This document shows positions 16,945 through 26,581 of a stretch of DNA of 60,493 nt, piece by piece. A model generated the notes under the pieces. That model searched no databases and was not told the DNA's origin. It was given only the letters and a program-made list of their open reading frames with translations. Position 1 is the stretch's first letter. Each line of letters opens with the position of its first letter. The stretch comes from an uncultured Bacteroidia bacterium (lineage in GTDB: Bacteria > Bacteroidota > Bacteroidia > Bacteroidales > F082). The translations under genes and the position numbers were made by a program. Location: positions 1 through 60,493 of the forward strand of contig CAJVWU010000001.1 in assembly GCA_913009755.1 (NCBI GenBank), written 5' to 3'.

Positions 16945-18264
16945 TTATTTTTCCGGTTGAGGGATCAGGTTCATAAAATTGTAAATTGAATACAACGGAA
17001 TATTCACAAAATTGCCGGATTGGGTAAAATTTCGCGAAGAAGCCCTGAAAATATGATCAGGATGATATTTGTCGGCGTAACTTCTCAAGCTCTTCAATTT
17101 CAGGCTGGTTCCGCTTTTCACCTCCAACGGATATATTCTATTTTCTTTTTGTAACAGGAAATCCACTTCCGCATCACTTTTGGAAGTCCAGTAAAACAGG
17201 GGAGAAATGCCTTGAGCGGTAAGTTCCTGTGCAACAAAATTCTCAATGAAAGCCCCGTTGTACTCCCTGAAAATATCATCGGGTGACATAATGGTGCTTG
17301 AAGGCAAATTGAGCATAGCGCCCAGCAATCCTGCATCCGGCATGTAAACCTTGAATTTTGAATAATCGGTATAACCTGGCAAAGGCAACTTCGGCGTAGT
17401 TACATTGTAGGCCAAATGGATTAAGCCCGCACCTTTGAGCCATTCGATAGTGCTTTCAAAAGTGGATGCCCGCGCTTTTTTTCTGACATCACTGTATTTG
17501 AATTTTTTGTTTTCTCTTGCCAGTTGAAATGGAATGGATTGCCATACTTCAGCGGTTTTCAATGCTTGTGTTTTGTCGTTATATTTTGAAAAATCCCTTT
17601 TGCAGGCTTCCAGTATTTCGTTTTGTGTATGTCTGACCAACGCGATATCTTTTGTGTCAATATATTTTTGAAGCACCTCGGGCATGCCTCCTGTAAAAAG
17701 ATACTGTTTGTATAGCTTTATAATCTTTTCGTGAATGATATCAGGGAGTGGTTTTATTTTTTTAATGGTACTTATTTTTTCTGCCAAAAAGGTTTCTTCC
17801 AATGCCCACAGGAATTCGGTAAAATTCATGGGATACATTGTAAGAAAGTTCACTTTTCCAACCGGAAAACTCGTGGGTTTCCCAATGCTAACCCCCAGTA
17901 ATGAACCGGCCGCGATGATGTGATACTCCGGCGCTTTTTCGTAAAAATATTTCAAGCTGGTTAATACTTCAGGAACGATCTGGATTTCGTCAAAAAAAAG
18001 GAGCGTGTTTTCAGAGGTTATTTTTTTTCCAATGTAAATACTAATGTTCTCAAGGATAGTTTGCGGGCTCAAATCCCCCGCAAATAACGTTTTTAAACCG
18101 GGGTTTTCTTCAAAGTTTAGCGTAATAAAATCCGTATATTCCTTTTTACCAAATTCGTTAACAAGGTAAGTTTTGCCAACCTGACGGGCTCCCTGCAACA
18201 ACAGGGGCTTACGATTGGTACTGTTTTTCCATTCGATCAAACGATTGTATATGAGGCGTTTCAT
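16945..18264 (-). CDS. AAA_14/DUF4143 family ATPase with nuclease-like C-terminus
   Basis: 439 residues. Walker A is GARQVGKT at 25-32 and Walker B is LLFFDEIQIVPE (Asp92-Glu93), then the HIIAAGSLLGVS sensor, a winged-helix part, and DUF4143. The C-terminal stretch SDAEVDFLLQ...IYPLEVKSG has the D...ExK spacing of PD-(D/E)xK nucleases, clearer than in the ATPase at 9127. Function is unproven; toxin-like, defence and mobile-element roles have been suggested for the family. The upstream region carries four regular 13-bp repeats. The one nearest the start codon supplies a GGAG Shine-Dalgarno sequence on this strand, so repeat and ribosome site coincide. Confidence 0.88.
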   Translation of the reverse strand: MKRLIYNRLIEWKNSTNRKPLLLQGARQVGKTYLVNEFGKKEYTDFITLNFEENPGLKTLFAGDLSPQTILENISIYIGKKITSENTLLFFDEIQIVPEVLTSLKYFYEKAPEYHIIAAGSLLGVSIGKPTSFPVGKVNFLTMYPMNFTEFLWALEETFLAEKISTIKKIKPLPDIIHEKIIKLYKQYLFTGGMPEVLQKYIDTKDIALVRHTQNEILEACKRDFSKYNDKTQALKTAEVWQSIPFQLARENKKFKYSDVRKKARASTFESTIEWLKGAGLIHLAYNVTTPKLPLPGYTDYSKFKVYMPDAGLLGAMLNLPSSTIMSPDDIFREYNGAFIENFVAQELTAQGISPLFYWTSKSDAEVDFLLQKENRIYPLEVKSGTSLKLKSLRSYADKYHPDHIFRASSRNFTQSGNFVNIPLYSIYNFMNLIPQPEK

Positions 18265-18268
18265 TTTT

Positions 18269-18378
18269 AATCTCCAAAAAAGAGTTACAAATATACAATT
18301 TTATCTCCAAAAAAACGTCAAGAATGAAAGATTAATCTCCAAAAAAACGTCAATTTGGTAAAAATAATCTCCAAAAAA
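18269..18378. repeat. Four promoter-proximal direct repeats with a 32-33 bp period
   Basis: AATCTCCAAAAAA begins at 18269, 18302 (one change), 18334 and 18366. Spacings are 33, 32 and 32 bases, about three helical turns, so all copies face the same side of DNA. The middle two share an ACGTCAA extension. Read on the minus strand they are TTTTTTGGAGATT units directly upstream of the ATPase start. They are probably operator iterons. Confidence 0.75.
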
Positions 18379-18399
18379 GTGTATATGTGCTAACAATTA

Positions 18400-18432
18400 T
18401 TTCACGCAGCGTCGCCGCGCCGCTGCGTGAAA
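18400..18432. other. Perfect 12-bp-stem hairpin
   Basis: TTTCACGCAGCG (18400-18411) and CGCTGCGTGAAA (18421-18432) pair perfectly around a 9-base G+C-rich loop. It sits between the ATPase promoter repeats and the thiolase terminator and may be an interspersed repeat or a boundary element. Confidence 0.6.
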
Positions 18433-18433
18433 C

Positions 18434-18463
18434 AAAAAAGGGCCACACAATGCTGTATGGCCC
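18434..18463 (-). terminator. Rho-independent terminator of the thiolase operon
   Basis: On the minus strand a 10-bp stem (GGGCCATACA / TGTGTGGCCC, one mismatch) with a 4-base loop is followed by six T. It lies 21 bases beyond the thiolase stop codon. Confidence 0.85.
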
Positions 18464-18484
18464 CTCATTTTTTACAATCAACAT

Positions 18485-19729
18485 TTATCCCCTCTTAAAT
18501 ACGATGGAGACAACGGTTACGTCGTCGCCACCCATATTGATTGTCAGTCCGTAAGGGCGGTTGCCCTGAATTTCAATTTGTGCATCATTTGCTTTGCCGG
18601 TCAGTTGCTGCCAGATGGTTACCGCCTGGTGAACGCCGGTACCTCCCGTGGGGTGTCCCCATCCAATCAGCCCGCCGGTGGTATTCATGGGCATTTCGCC
18701 GTTGCGTGAGGTTTTGCCTTCGGCAACATAGTCTGCCCCTTCGCCTTTGGCGGCCAGCCCCAGCGCTTCCACAGCGAGGATGCCGGCAATGGAAAAACAG
18801 TCGTGGGTTTCGATGGTTCCCACCTGGTCAATGGTAATTCCGGCATTTTCCATCGCCTGGTATGCGGCAAATTTGATGGTTTCCAGCTCGGTCAGGTCGG
18901 TCGGGTCGGAAGTGATATCCCTTACCGCATGCCCGAAACCGATAACCTCAACCGCATCTTTTTTCTCCACGCCAATCCGTTTCAGGCCTTCTTCCGAACA
19001 GATAGCGATACCTGAAGCAGCATCCGAAACTTTGGAACAATCCAACACCGAAAGGTGGTCAACAAAGGATCTTCCATTGGGTTTCATTTTCAATGCCGTA
19101 CCGTAAGGATCAGGATTGGTGTTATGGTATTCCTGGGCCGTGGGATCAAGTCGCGCATTTTCGATGGCATTGGCGTACCAGCGTGCCATCCCTTTACGGG
19201 TGCGTTCATATCCAAACTTTTCATAATACGCACCGGCACGGTCGCTGAACTGTCCCGGGAAAAAATAAGCATGTCCTTGTTTCCTTTTCCGGAACCATCC
19301 GGCCAGGGCAAGGATGTCGGCACCATAAATGGCTTTCACCGTGTTTTGTACTTCAACACCCAGTGATAGGACGACCTCTGATGTTTCGGCCAGGATATGG
19401 CGAATGCCTGTGACCAGTGAAAGGCCACCAGAGGCGCAGGCTCCTTCCACCCTGACAGCAGGTTTCATGGAAAGTCGTTTGTCAATCATGGGGATAAACC
19501 CGTCGAGATGACCTTGTTTGTTAAACCTTGCAGCAATAAAATTACCGATGACCGATTCGTCAACATTGTCGGGACCGCCAATTTTTTCCAATACGGCTTT
19601 TCCGGCTTCACTAATGTAATGTTCAATGCCGGGACGGGTTTTTTTGGGGTTGAATTCCCTGCGGCCGGTACCCAGTGATATTGTGTTGTATCCGGCTGTC
19701 ATATATACTTTTCTTCTCAGTTTTTTCAT
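18485..19729 (-). CDS. Thiolase (SCP2-like acetyl-CoA acetyltransferase family)
   Basis: 414 residues. The acylated cysteine is in RVEGACASGG (Cys98). The ETHDCFSIAGILAVEALG segment and the GWGHPTGGTGVHQAVTIWQQL segment supply the catalytic histidines of the non-decarboxylating SCP2/thiolase-like branch. It would cleave 3-ketoacyl-CoA or run in the condensing direction. It is the last gene of a minus-strand operon: enoyl-CoA hydratase, hydroxyacyl-CoA dehydrogenase, thiolase (12-base gap to the previous gene), then a strong terminator. A second possible start is nine codons in. Classical thiolases have a different C-terminal cysteine motif, so substrate range may differ. Confidence 0.9.
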   Translation of the reverse strand: MKKLRRKVYMTAGYNTISLGTGRREFNPKKTRPGIEHYISEAGKAVLEKIGGPDNVDESVIGNFIAARFNKQGHLDGFIPMIDKRLSMKPAVRVEGACASGGLSLVTGIRHILAETSEVVLSLGVEVQNTVKAIYGADILALAGWFRKRKQGHAYFFPGQFSDRAGAYYEKFGYERTRKGMARWYANAIENARLDPTAQEYHNTNPDPYGTALKMKPNGRSFVDHLSVLDCSKVSDAASGIAICSEEGLKRIGVEKKDAVEVIGFGHAVRDITSDPTDLTELETIKFAAYQAMENAGITIDQVGTIETHDCFSIAGILAVEALGLAAKGEGADYVAEGKTSRNGEMPMNTTGGLIGWGHPTGGTGVHQAVTIWQQLTGKANDAQIEIQGNRPYGLTINMGGDDVTVVSIVFKRG

Positions 19730-19741
19730 GGTTTCAGATTT

Positions 19742-21085
19742 TTAATCAAAAAAGTTATTTACCGGTCCGTAAGCATGGAAAAAGCCGGTAAGCATTACCG
19801 TATTTACATCGTCAATGTTCCGGGCTACCTTGCTGTTTACCAGTTGTTCACCGATTTCTTTTGAACGGCGCCCGTATTTTACGGCAAGTTTTGCGCCCAG
19901 GGTATCCAGTTTTTTCAGGTCATCGAAAAAAGCTTTCAGTACTTCTTCCTTGTTCTTCATGCGTAAAGTGGATTTCCAGGCTACGTTGGATTCGGGCAGG
20001 TCGCCAAGCATTTCGTCACATTCGTCTTTGAATTTTTCCAGTTCCACATATTCTTGTTTGTGGATGTCCCAAACGGCAAAAACCTTACCGCCTTTGTATT
20101 TCAGGAAACCGTCTTTTTGGTCACCGGAGGAATATTGCCCTCCTTTAACGCCTTGTTCCAGCATTTTGTCCAGCAAATGATGTTGAATTTCTTCATCTTC
20201 ATGGTACGGGTTCATCACGCTCATGATAAAACTGACCACATCAATTCCAACATAATCAATCAACTGGAAAATACCCATGGGCCGCACAAGGTAATCTTGT
20301 GTGATTTTATTGATCATATAAATGGCTTTGTAAAGAGGAATGTCTTTGTCGGCAGCCAGTGCTTCGGCTTCCTGAAGCCCGTGCAGTGCATCACGCATAA
20401 AATGTCCGTTACCGATAAAACCGGCATGGTCATTTGACGGGACAATTACTTTCCTGAGATTTTTTGCATAAGCCAAAGCAAATTCTTTTACATCTTCCTT
20501 TGTATTACCGGTGGTGATCATCTCCACCAATTTTTGAACGGCCGGGGGATTGTAAAAATGAAATCCCAGTATCCTGCCGTTTAACCCGGCTTCACTTTCG
20601 ATCAGATTAATGGGAACCGATGAAGTATTGGTAAAAAACCAGGTATTTTCAGAACAGTTTTGACGAATTTGCGACAACAATTTTACTTTAAGGTCCTTGT
20701 TTTCAATAATGGCTTCAAATACCAGGTTCGACCGGAAAGCAGCTTCAATAACTGTAGAAGGCCTCACAATGTTCAAAACATGGAAAATGTACTCATCAAT
20801 GATGTCGAAATTCTCAATGAGGTCATCACGGTCGGCATACATCGTGCGCAGCCAGACGGTTTTCTTTTCGGCGAGTTTTCTGACTTGTCCCCTCAGGTAA
20901 TTCATCAGCCCCGACAAACCCTGTGGTGACACGTCAATCGCATTCAGGACAAATGTTTTATCCTTATTCTCCGGTTTCAGCGACTGGTCGGCCATTTCAA
21001 CGGCAGTCAACAATAAAATGCCGCTGCCCATCTTGCCTGCCGCACCCAAAACCGATACGTTTTGTAATCTTTCTTCGTAGGTCAT
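19742..21085 (-). CDS. 3-hydroxyacyl-CoA dehydrogenase (NAD)
   Basis: 447 residues. The N-terminal Rossmann motif GAAGKMGSG (14-22) binds NAD. FVFEAIIENKDLKVKLL-type and FFTNTSSVPINLIES sequences, then GFHFYNPPAVQKLVEMI with the catalytic histidine, are typical of 3-hydroxyacyl-CoA dehydrogenases. The C-terminal helical part (GFIGNGHFMRDALHG onward) is longer than in the common 280-300-residue enzymes, and the N-terminal domain has extra residues between the glycine motif and the acidic strand. It lies between the hydratase and thiolase genes and would oxidise the hydratase product to 3-ketoacyl-CoA. Confidence 0.92.
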   Translation of the reverse strand: MTYEERLQNVSVLGAAGKMGSGILLLTAVEMADQSLKPENKDKTFVLNAIDVSPQGLSGLMNYLRGQVRKLAEKKTVWLRTMYADRDDLIENFDIIDEYIFHVLNIVRPSTVIEAAFRSNLVFEAIIENKDLKVKLLSQIRQNCSENTWFFTNTSSVPINLIESEAGLNGRILGFHFYNPPAVQKLVEMITTGNTKEDVKEFALAYAKNLRKVIVPSNDHAGFIGNGHFMRDALHGLQEAEALAADKDIPLYKAIYMINKITQDYLVRPMGIFQLIDYVGIDVVSFIMSVMNPYHEDEEIQHHLLDKMLEQGVKGGQYSSGDQKDGFLKYKGGKVFAVWDIHKQEYVELEKFKDECDEMLGDLPESNVAWKSTLRMKNKEEVLKAFFDDLKKLDTLGAKLAVKYGRRSKEIGEQLVNSKVARNIDDVNTVMLTGFFHAYGPVNNFFD

Positions 21086-21159
21086 ATTTTTAATAAGTTT
21101 AATTGTAATTGAATGATTTATCTACTGTCAAATCTGAAAATAAATATCGCGGTTTAATT

Positions 21160-21933
21160 CTACCACTCCGGCTTCCTTTTCTCCAGAAATGCCTTCATCC
21201 CTTCGCGGCCTTCGCGGCCTTCGCCAAACAGTGTTCCGAATTGTTCGGCTTCGAGTTGTTCCCCTTCATTTAGACTCATCTCGTAACCCTGCCTTACAAC
21301 GTGCTTGACTTTTTTGATGGCTTGTGGCCCTTTGGCAGCAATTGTTCCGGCAACTTTAGTTGCCGTTTCCATCAATTCTTCCGGTTCAACCACTTTTTGC
21401 ACAAGCCCGATACGCAGTGCATCTTCGGCACCAATCATCTCGGCGGTCATCAGCAGATACAGCGCATCACCCATACCCACGAGCCTTGATAACCGCTGTG
21501 TTCCGGCATATCCGGGGATAAGGCCGAGGCTTACTTCGGGCTGTCCGAATTTGGCTTTGGTGCTGGCAATACGGAAATCACAACCCATGGTGAGTTCCAG
21601 GCCGCCACCCAACGCAAATCCGTTGATGGCTGCTATCACCGGGATGTCCAGTTTTCCGAAACTGCTGAACGTTTTTTGTCCCAGTTGCGAAAAAGCAGTT
21701 CCTTCTTCTTTATTTTTGCCCACCATTTCGGCAATGTCGGCACCCGCCACAAAAGCTTTGCCTTCACCGGTAATGATCATTGCCCTGACTTCAGGCATTT
21801 GTGAAACTTTTGCCACAAAATCATCCATTTCAGAAAAGAACCGGGTGTTCAGTGCATTTAATGCTTCAGGACGGCTGATGGTAACCAATGCAATCCCATC
21901 ATTAATTTCGGTTTTCAATATTTTATACTCCAT
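21160..21933 (-). CDS. Enoyl-CoA hydratase (crotonase family)
   Basis: 257 residues from the ATG at 21933. Oxyanion-hole sequences GKAFVAGADIAEM and NGFALGGGLELTMGCDFRIA, the catalytic region PEVSLGLIPGYAGTQRLSRLVG, and the C-terminal FLEKRKPEW are all canonical. It hydrates 2-enoyl-CoA to 3-hydroxyacyl-CoA. The open frame extends 48 codons upstream without similarity, so the inner start is preferred. First gene of the hydratase-dehydrogenase-thiolase operon; the hydroxyacyl dehydrogenase begins 74 bases downstream. Confidence 0.94.
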   Translation of the reverse strand: MEYKILKTEINDGIALVTISRPEALNALNTRFFSEMDDFVAKVSQMPEVRAMIITGEGKAFVAGADIAEMVGKNKEEGTAFSQLGQKTFSSFGKLDIPVIAAINGFALGGGLELTMGCDFRIASTKAKFGQPEVSLGLIPGYAGTQRLSRLVGMGDALYLLMTAEMIGAEDALRIGLVQKVVEPEELMETATKVAGTIAAKGPQAIKKVKHVVRQGYEMSLNEGEQLEAEQFGTLFGEGREGREGMKAFLEKRKPEW

Positions 21934-22148
21934 TATTACTGTTTTTTTATCGTGTTTCAAATGTAGAAAATTTATACAAATGACCTTGAAGAAAATATCA
22001 TAAATCACGATAAAAAGATATCTTGTTATTTCGAAAACGGTAAACCCGCAAAATATCTCCTGAAGCGAATGGCCCATTAGGAAGCTTTTTCATCATTAAA
22101 GATTCGTGACCTCCGCTTTAAATATAAGCCCATATCTTTATAATTAAA

Positions 22149-22156
22149 TATCTTTG
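22149..22156 (+). promoter_or_regulatory. Bacteroidota-type -7 element before the metal efflux operon
   Basis: TATCTTTG, matching TAnnTTTG, lies 72 bases upstream of the pump ATG. No clear -33 TTTG was found at the expected distance, so the call is moderate. Confidence 0.45.
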
Positions 22157-22228
22157 CAACACTGAAGATGCATTCAAGGATATCCTTTCCTCATCTTCAA
22201 ACCGATAAAGCCAAATTAATTATTAGTA

Positions 22229-25200
22229 ATGATAAACCAGATCATTAATTTCAGCATAAAAAACAAGCTTATAATTATCTTATTCACAGTAACTATAGCA
22301 GCTTACGGGGTTTATGCAGTATTTAAAATACCGGTCGGAGCCGTACCGGATATCACGAACAATCAGGTTCAGGTATTAACAACCTCACCCAATCTGTCCA
22401 CGCAGGATGTTGAGCAGTTTATCACTTACCCCATTGAATTGGAAATGTCGAATTTACCTGGTGTTAAAGAGATACGTTCTGTTTCAAAATTCGGCTTATC
22501 CGTAGTCACCATTGTTTTTAATGACGATATGGGCACTTACCTGCCGCGTCAACTTATTGCCGAGAAGATTAAATCGGCTTCCGCCAATATTCCCAAAGGG
22601 TTTGGCACACCCGAAATGGGCCCAATCACCACCGGTCTGGGTGAAATTTATCAATATATTCTGGATGTCAAAAAAGGATACAAAGACCGCTATACGCCGA
22701 TGCAATTACGCACCATTCAGGACTGGGTTGTAAAACGACAACTTGCCGGCATACCCGGTGTTGTAGAGGTAAACACATGGGGAGGTTTCCTTAAGCAATA
22801 TGAAATTGCCATCAATCCCCAAAGGCTAAAAAGTTTCAACATCTCTTTACTTGATGTTTATAATGCTGTAACACGCAACAACAGTTTGGCCGGCGGATCC
22901 TATATTGAAAAACAAAATTTAAGCTATTTCATACGTGGTGACGCCCTTGTGAAGTCGCTGAAAGATATTGGTGCCATTGTCGTGAAAAATATTAATGGCA
23001 AGCCCATCCTTGTCCGTGACATTGCAGAAGTCCGTTTTGGCCATGCCAACCGGTTCGGTGCCATTACGGCCAATGGTGATGGGGAAAAAGTGATGGGGCA
23101 AATTATGATGCTGAAAGGTGCCAATTCAAAGAAAGTGATCAGTGCCGTAATAAAACGGGTGGCAGAAGTTCAGAAAACATTGCCGGAAGGCGTTTTTATC
23201 AATCCCATCATCGAAAGAAGTGAACTCATTGGCAAAACTTCATTTACTATTGTTGAGAATCTTTTGCTGGGGTGTATTATTGTCATTTTTGTTGTCATTT
23301 TGCTGCTTGGAAATTGGCGCTCGGCCATGGTCATTGCTTCCATCATACCGCTGGCTTTACTTTTTACCATATCACTGATGTATATTTTAGGCATTGATGC
23401 CAACCTGATGAGTCTGGGTGCACTCGACTTCGGGATCATCATTGACGGAGCGGTGATTATTGTTGAATTTATTGCTTTGCGTATAACACTTGCCCGGGAT
23501 GATCTACAAAAAGTCGGCAAAAAAGAAAGTATGTTGCTCAAAGACAGCATTACTTACGAAGGCTCTTCAAAAATGATCAACTCGGCAATTTTCGGGCAAA
23601 TAATCATTTTGATCGTTCTCATTCCCATACTGGTATTAAGTGGTGTGGAAGGGAAAATGTTTCGCCCGATGGCCCTTTCATTCAGTTTTGCTATTATCGG
23701 GGCCATGATTTTTGGACTTACCTGGATTCCTGTGGCTTCAGCCCTGTTCCTCAAACCGGTTAAACAAAACAAAAAAAATATTTCCAAATGGATTATGGAC
23801 AAAGCTTATGCTTCTTATTGTCCTGTAATAAAACTGGGTTATAATTATAAAAATGTGGTTTTCGGTATGGCAATTGCCTCACTAATATTAACGGGTTTTT
23901 TGTTCACAAGAATGGGCGGCGAGTTTGTGCCTACACTTGATGAAGGAGATTTTGTTATACAACCTGTATTTAAAACAGGAACTTCGTTGTCAAAAACCAT
24001 TGAACTGACTACCCAAATTGAAACTATTTTAAAGGATAATTTCCCTGAAGTGGACCAGATTGTCTCCAGAATCGGAGCGGCAGAAGTCCCAACCGACCCC
24101 ATGTCAATGGAAGAAGTGGATGTGATCATAAAACTAAAACCCAAAAGCGAATGGGTAACAGCCCGGACAAAAGAGGAACTAGCGAATAAATTCAAAAAAG
24201 CCCTCAAGATAATACCCGGTGTTGAATATGAGTTTACGCAGCCTATTGAGATGAGGTTCAATGAGCTGATAACAGGTGTAAGAGCCGATATTGCGGTTAA
24301 GGTTTTTGGCGAAGACCTGAATTATCTGAATAAAAAAGCCAGAGAAATAAAGCGGTTAATTTCGGATGTGCCCGGTGCCGCCGATGTTATTGTGGAAAAA
24401 ACAGCCGGGTTGCCACAAATGATTGTAAAATATAACCGCGAAAAACTGGCCTATTACGGGTTGTCTGCTGAGCAACTTAATACGCAATTATCCATGGCAT
24501 TCGGCGGAGCCATTTCCGGAAAGGTCTTCGAAGGCGAAAAGCGGTTTGATATGGCAATACGGTTTCAGGAAAAGTTCAGAAAAGACATTGACAATATCCG
24601 GCAAATGTATGTGGCTTTGCCCAATGGCAAGCAAATACCTCTTTATCAGGTGGCAAATATTCAATACACAACAGGGCCTGCTAAAATCTCGCGTGACAAC
24701 ACCCATCGCAGAGTAGTGGTCAGTGTAAACGTTAGGAACCGGGATTTGGAGTCGGTTGTGAAAGATATCCAGGCCAGAATTCATAAAGATGTGGACTTCG
24801 ATCCTGGGTATTACGTGGCTTACGGAGGACAGTTTGAAAACCTGAAAAACGCAACAAACCGGTTGAAAATCGCTGTTCCGGTTGCCTTGTTGCTGATATT
24901 TATCTTTTTGCACTTTGCATTCAAATCTTTCAAAGAAGCGGCCATGATTTTTACAGCAGTACCTCTTTCCGCAGTTGGCGGGGTGTTCTTTTTATGGATC
25001 CGGGGCATGCCTTTCAGCGTATCGGCAGGTATTGGTTTCATTGCCCTTTTCGGGGTGGCTGTATTGAATGGAATTGTTTTACTTGAACATCTTAATGAAC
25101 TTAAAAAAGAGGGTATGACTGATTTACGGGCACTTATTTTAAAAGCATCACGCGAACGCTTACGTCCCGTGTTGCTCACTGCTTCAGCAGCAGCACTTGG

Positions 25201-26569
25201 CTTTTTGCCCATGGCCATTTCAAGTTCTGCCGGCGCTGAAGTTCAACGTCCTCTGGCTACTGTTGTTATCGGGGGGCTGGTTACCTCCACGCTGCTGACC
25301 ATGCTTCTTCTTCCCTTGCTGTATGCCGTACTTATTAATGTAACCGGTATCCGGATTTGGCCTCCTGGCTTTAAACGAAACAAAGTGCTTGTTTTATTAC
25401 CATTGTTACTCTTTTCAGGTTTTGGCGCTTCTGCCCAAAGCTTGCCACTGACTATGGAGCAAGCCATTAACATAGCCACAGAAAACAACAAAGAACTCAA
25501 GACATTTTATCTGATGACTGAAAAAAACAAAGCGCTTATCCCTTCGGCATTTTCAATAGATCAAACCAAAGTTTACTACGAATATGATCAGAACAATATT
25601 GCCGAAAACGGGTATCCTCTAAATGTTTTCGGAATAGAGCAGGGTTTTAAGTTTCCAACGGTTTATACTTCACAGCACAAAGTAAACACTTTGAGCACTT
25701 CCATTTCTGAAACGGAATATCAGATTCAGAAAACAAAGCTGTCACGGAAAGTAGCCCAATCCTGGGAAACCATTCAATATTTATTAAACAAACAATACTA
25801 TTTTCAGAAACTTGACAGTGTTTATTCCGATCTGCTAAGAGCAATGGAAATCAACTTTGAATTGGGAGGGATTACACAACTGGAAAGACTGAATGCCGAA
25901 GCAAAAAAACAGGAAATCCTCCTCAAGAAAAAACAACTGGGATATGACCTGGCGATTTCTTTGAATGAGATGAAATCCCTTATGCAAACAGACAGTTCTC
26001 TTGTTGTGTCTTACGAACCGCTAAGGCAGTTTACCTTAAACATTGACACAGCGATGCATTACGATATAACCCTGGGAAAACAACTTGTAAGCCTGGAAAA
26101 TGCCAGGTTGAAGGCCGAAAAGAACAAGTTTTTTCCCGATATTGATCTCGGCTATTTTAACGGGTCAAATAATTATCAGGACGCCAAAAGGTACAACGGC
26201 TATACAGTTGGTATCGGAATACCCCTGTTCTTCGGTGAGAAGAAGTCAAGGGTTACGGCGGGAAAAATCTCGTTGCAAATTGCAAGGGAACGAGAATATA
26301 ACCTGCATGTTCAGTATCAAAAAAAGGTCAACGAACTACAGCAACGGCTGGAAAAATATAATGAATCTATAAAATATTACAATGATTTCGGCGATAAGCT
26401 TTTCCTTGAAATCATAATCAATGCGCAGAAAAGCTACAAAGCAGGACAGATTGATATTTTTAAGTATTTGCAAAGTATGGAGACAGCCGTGAATATTAAA
26501 ATGGAATACCTTTTTAACCTGTGGCAAAGCAATATGATTATTTTGGAAATAAACTATTTTACATTATAA
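22229..26569 (+). CDS. CusA/CzcA-type heavy-metal RND pump fused to a TolC-like outer-membrane factor
   Basis: 1446 residues. Residues 1 to about 1040 are a full RND pump: the N-terminal helix, IPVGAVPDITNNQVQV, the proton-relay segment LGALDFGIIIDGAVIIVEF in TM4 typical of heavy-metal (HME) pumps, and a second GIGFIALFGVAVLNG half. A linker and a signal-like hydrophobic stretch (VLVLLPLLLFSGFGASAQ) follow. The rest is a TolC-type channel subunit with long helices (SLPLTMEQAINIATENNKELK onward). The fusion needs the C-terminal part to cross the inner membrane from the last pump helix. Such CusA-TolC fusions occur in Bacteroidota. Metal specificity (Cu/Ag versus Zn/Co/Cd) cannot be read by eye. 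The adaptor gene follows after 12 bases. Confidence 0.93.
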   Translation: MINQIINFSIKNKLIIILFTVTIAAYGVYAVFKIPVGAVPDITNNQVQVLTTSPNLSTQDVEQFITYPIELEMSNLPGVKEIRSVSKFGLSVVTIVFNDDMGTYLPRQLIAEKIKSASANIPKGFGTPEMGPITTGLGEIYQYILDVKKGYKDRYTPMQLRTIQDWVVKRQLAGIPGVVEVNTWGGFLKQYEIAINPQRLKSFNISLLDVYNAVTRNNSLAGGSYIEKQNLSYFIRGDALVKSLKDIGAIVVKNINGKPILVRDIAEVRFGHANRFGAITANGDGEKVMGQIMMLKGANSKKVISAVIKRVAEVQKTLPEGVFINPIIERSELIGKTSFTIVENLLLGCIIVIFVVILLLGNWRSAMVIASIIPLALLFTISLMYILGIDANLMSLGALDFGIIIDGAVIIVEFIALRITLARDDLQKVGKKESMLLKDSITYEGSSKMINSAIFGQIIILIVLIPILVLSGVEGKMFRPMALSFSFAIIGAMIFGLTWIPVASALFLKPVKQNKKNISKWIMDKAYASYCPVIKLGYNYKNVVFGMAIASLILTGFLFTRMGGEFVPTLDEGDFVIQPVFKTGTSLSKTIELTTQIETILKDNFPEVDQIVSRIGAAEVPTDPMSMEEVDVIIKLKPKSEWVTARTKEELANKFKKALKIIPGVEYEFTQPIEMRFNELITGVRADIAVKVFGEDLNYLNKKAREIKRLISDVPGAADVIVEKTAGLPQMIVKYNREKLAYYGLSAEQLNTQLSMAFGGAISGKVFEGEKRFDMAIRFQEKFRKDIDNIRQMYVALPNGKQIPLYQVANIQYTTGPAKISRDNTHRRVVVSVNVRNRDLESVVKDIQARIHKDVDFDPGYYVAYGGQFENLKNATNRLKIAVPVALLLIFIFLHFAFKSFKEAAMIFTAVPLSAVGGVFFLWIRGMPFSVSAGIGFIALFGVAVLNGIVLLEHLNELKKEGMTDLRALILKASRERLRPVLLTASAAALGFLPMAISSSAGAEVQRPLATVVIGGLVTSTLLTMLLLPLLYAVLINVTGIRIWPPGFKRNKVLVLLPLLLFSGFGASAQSLPLTMEQAINIATENNKELKTFYLMTEKNKALIPSAFSIDQTKVYYEYDQNNIAENGYPLNVFGIEQGFKFPTVYTSQHKVNTLSTSISETEYQIQKTKLSRKVAQSWETIQYLLNKQYYFQKLDSVYSDLLRAMEINFELGGITQLERLNAEAKKQEILLKKKQLGYDLAISLNEMKSLMQTDSSLVVSYEPLRQFTLNIDTAMHYDITLGKQLVSLENARLKAEKNKFFPDIDLGYFNGSNNYQDAKRYNGYTVGIGIPLFFGEKKSRVTAGKISLQIAREREYNLHVQYQKKVNELQQRLEKYNESIKYYNDFGDKLFLEIIINAQKSYKAGQIDIFKYLQSMETAVNIKMEYLFNLWQSNMIILEINYFTL

Positions 26570-26581
26570 AATTTAAAGCAA

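Noticed and set aside
18269-18378. Possible CRISPR array
   Set aside because: The regular spacing is attractive, but the repeat unit is only about 13 bases, intervals are A+T-rich and partly alike, and no cas genes are near.
21305-22003. Plus-strand open frame opposite the enoyl-CoA hydratase
   Set aside because: Serine/proline-rich reverse shadow of a crotonase gene with intact catalytic motifs.
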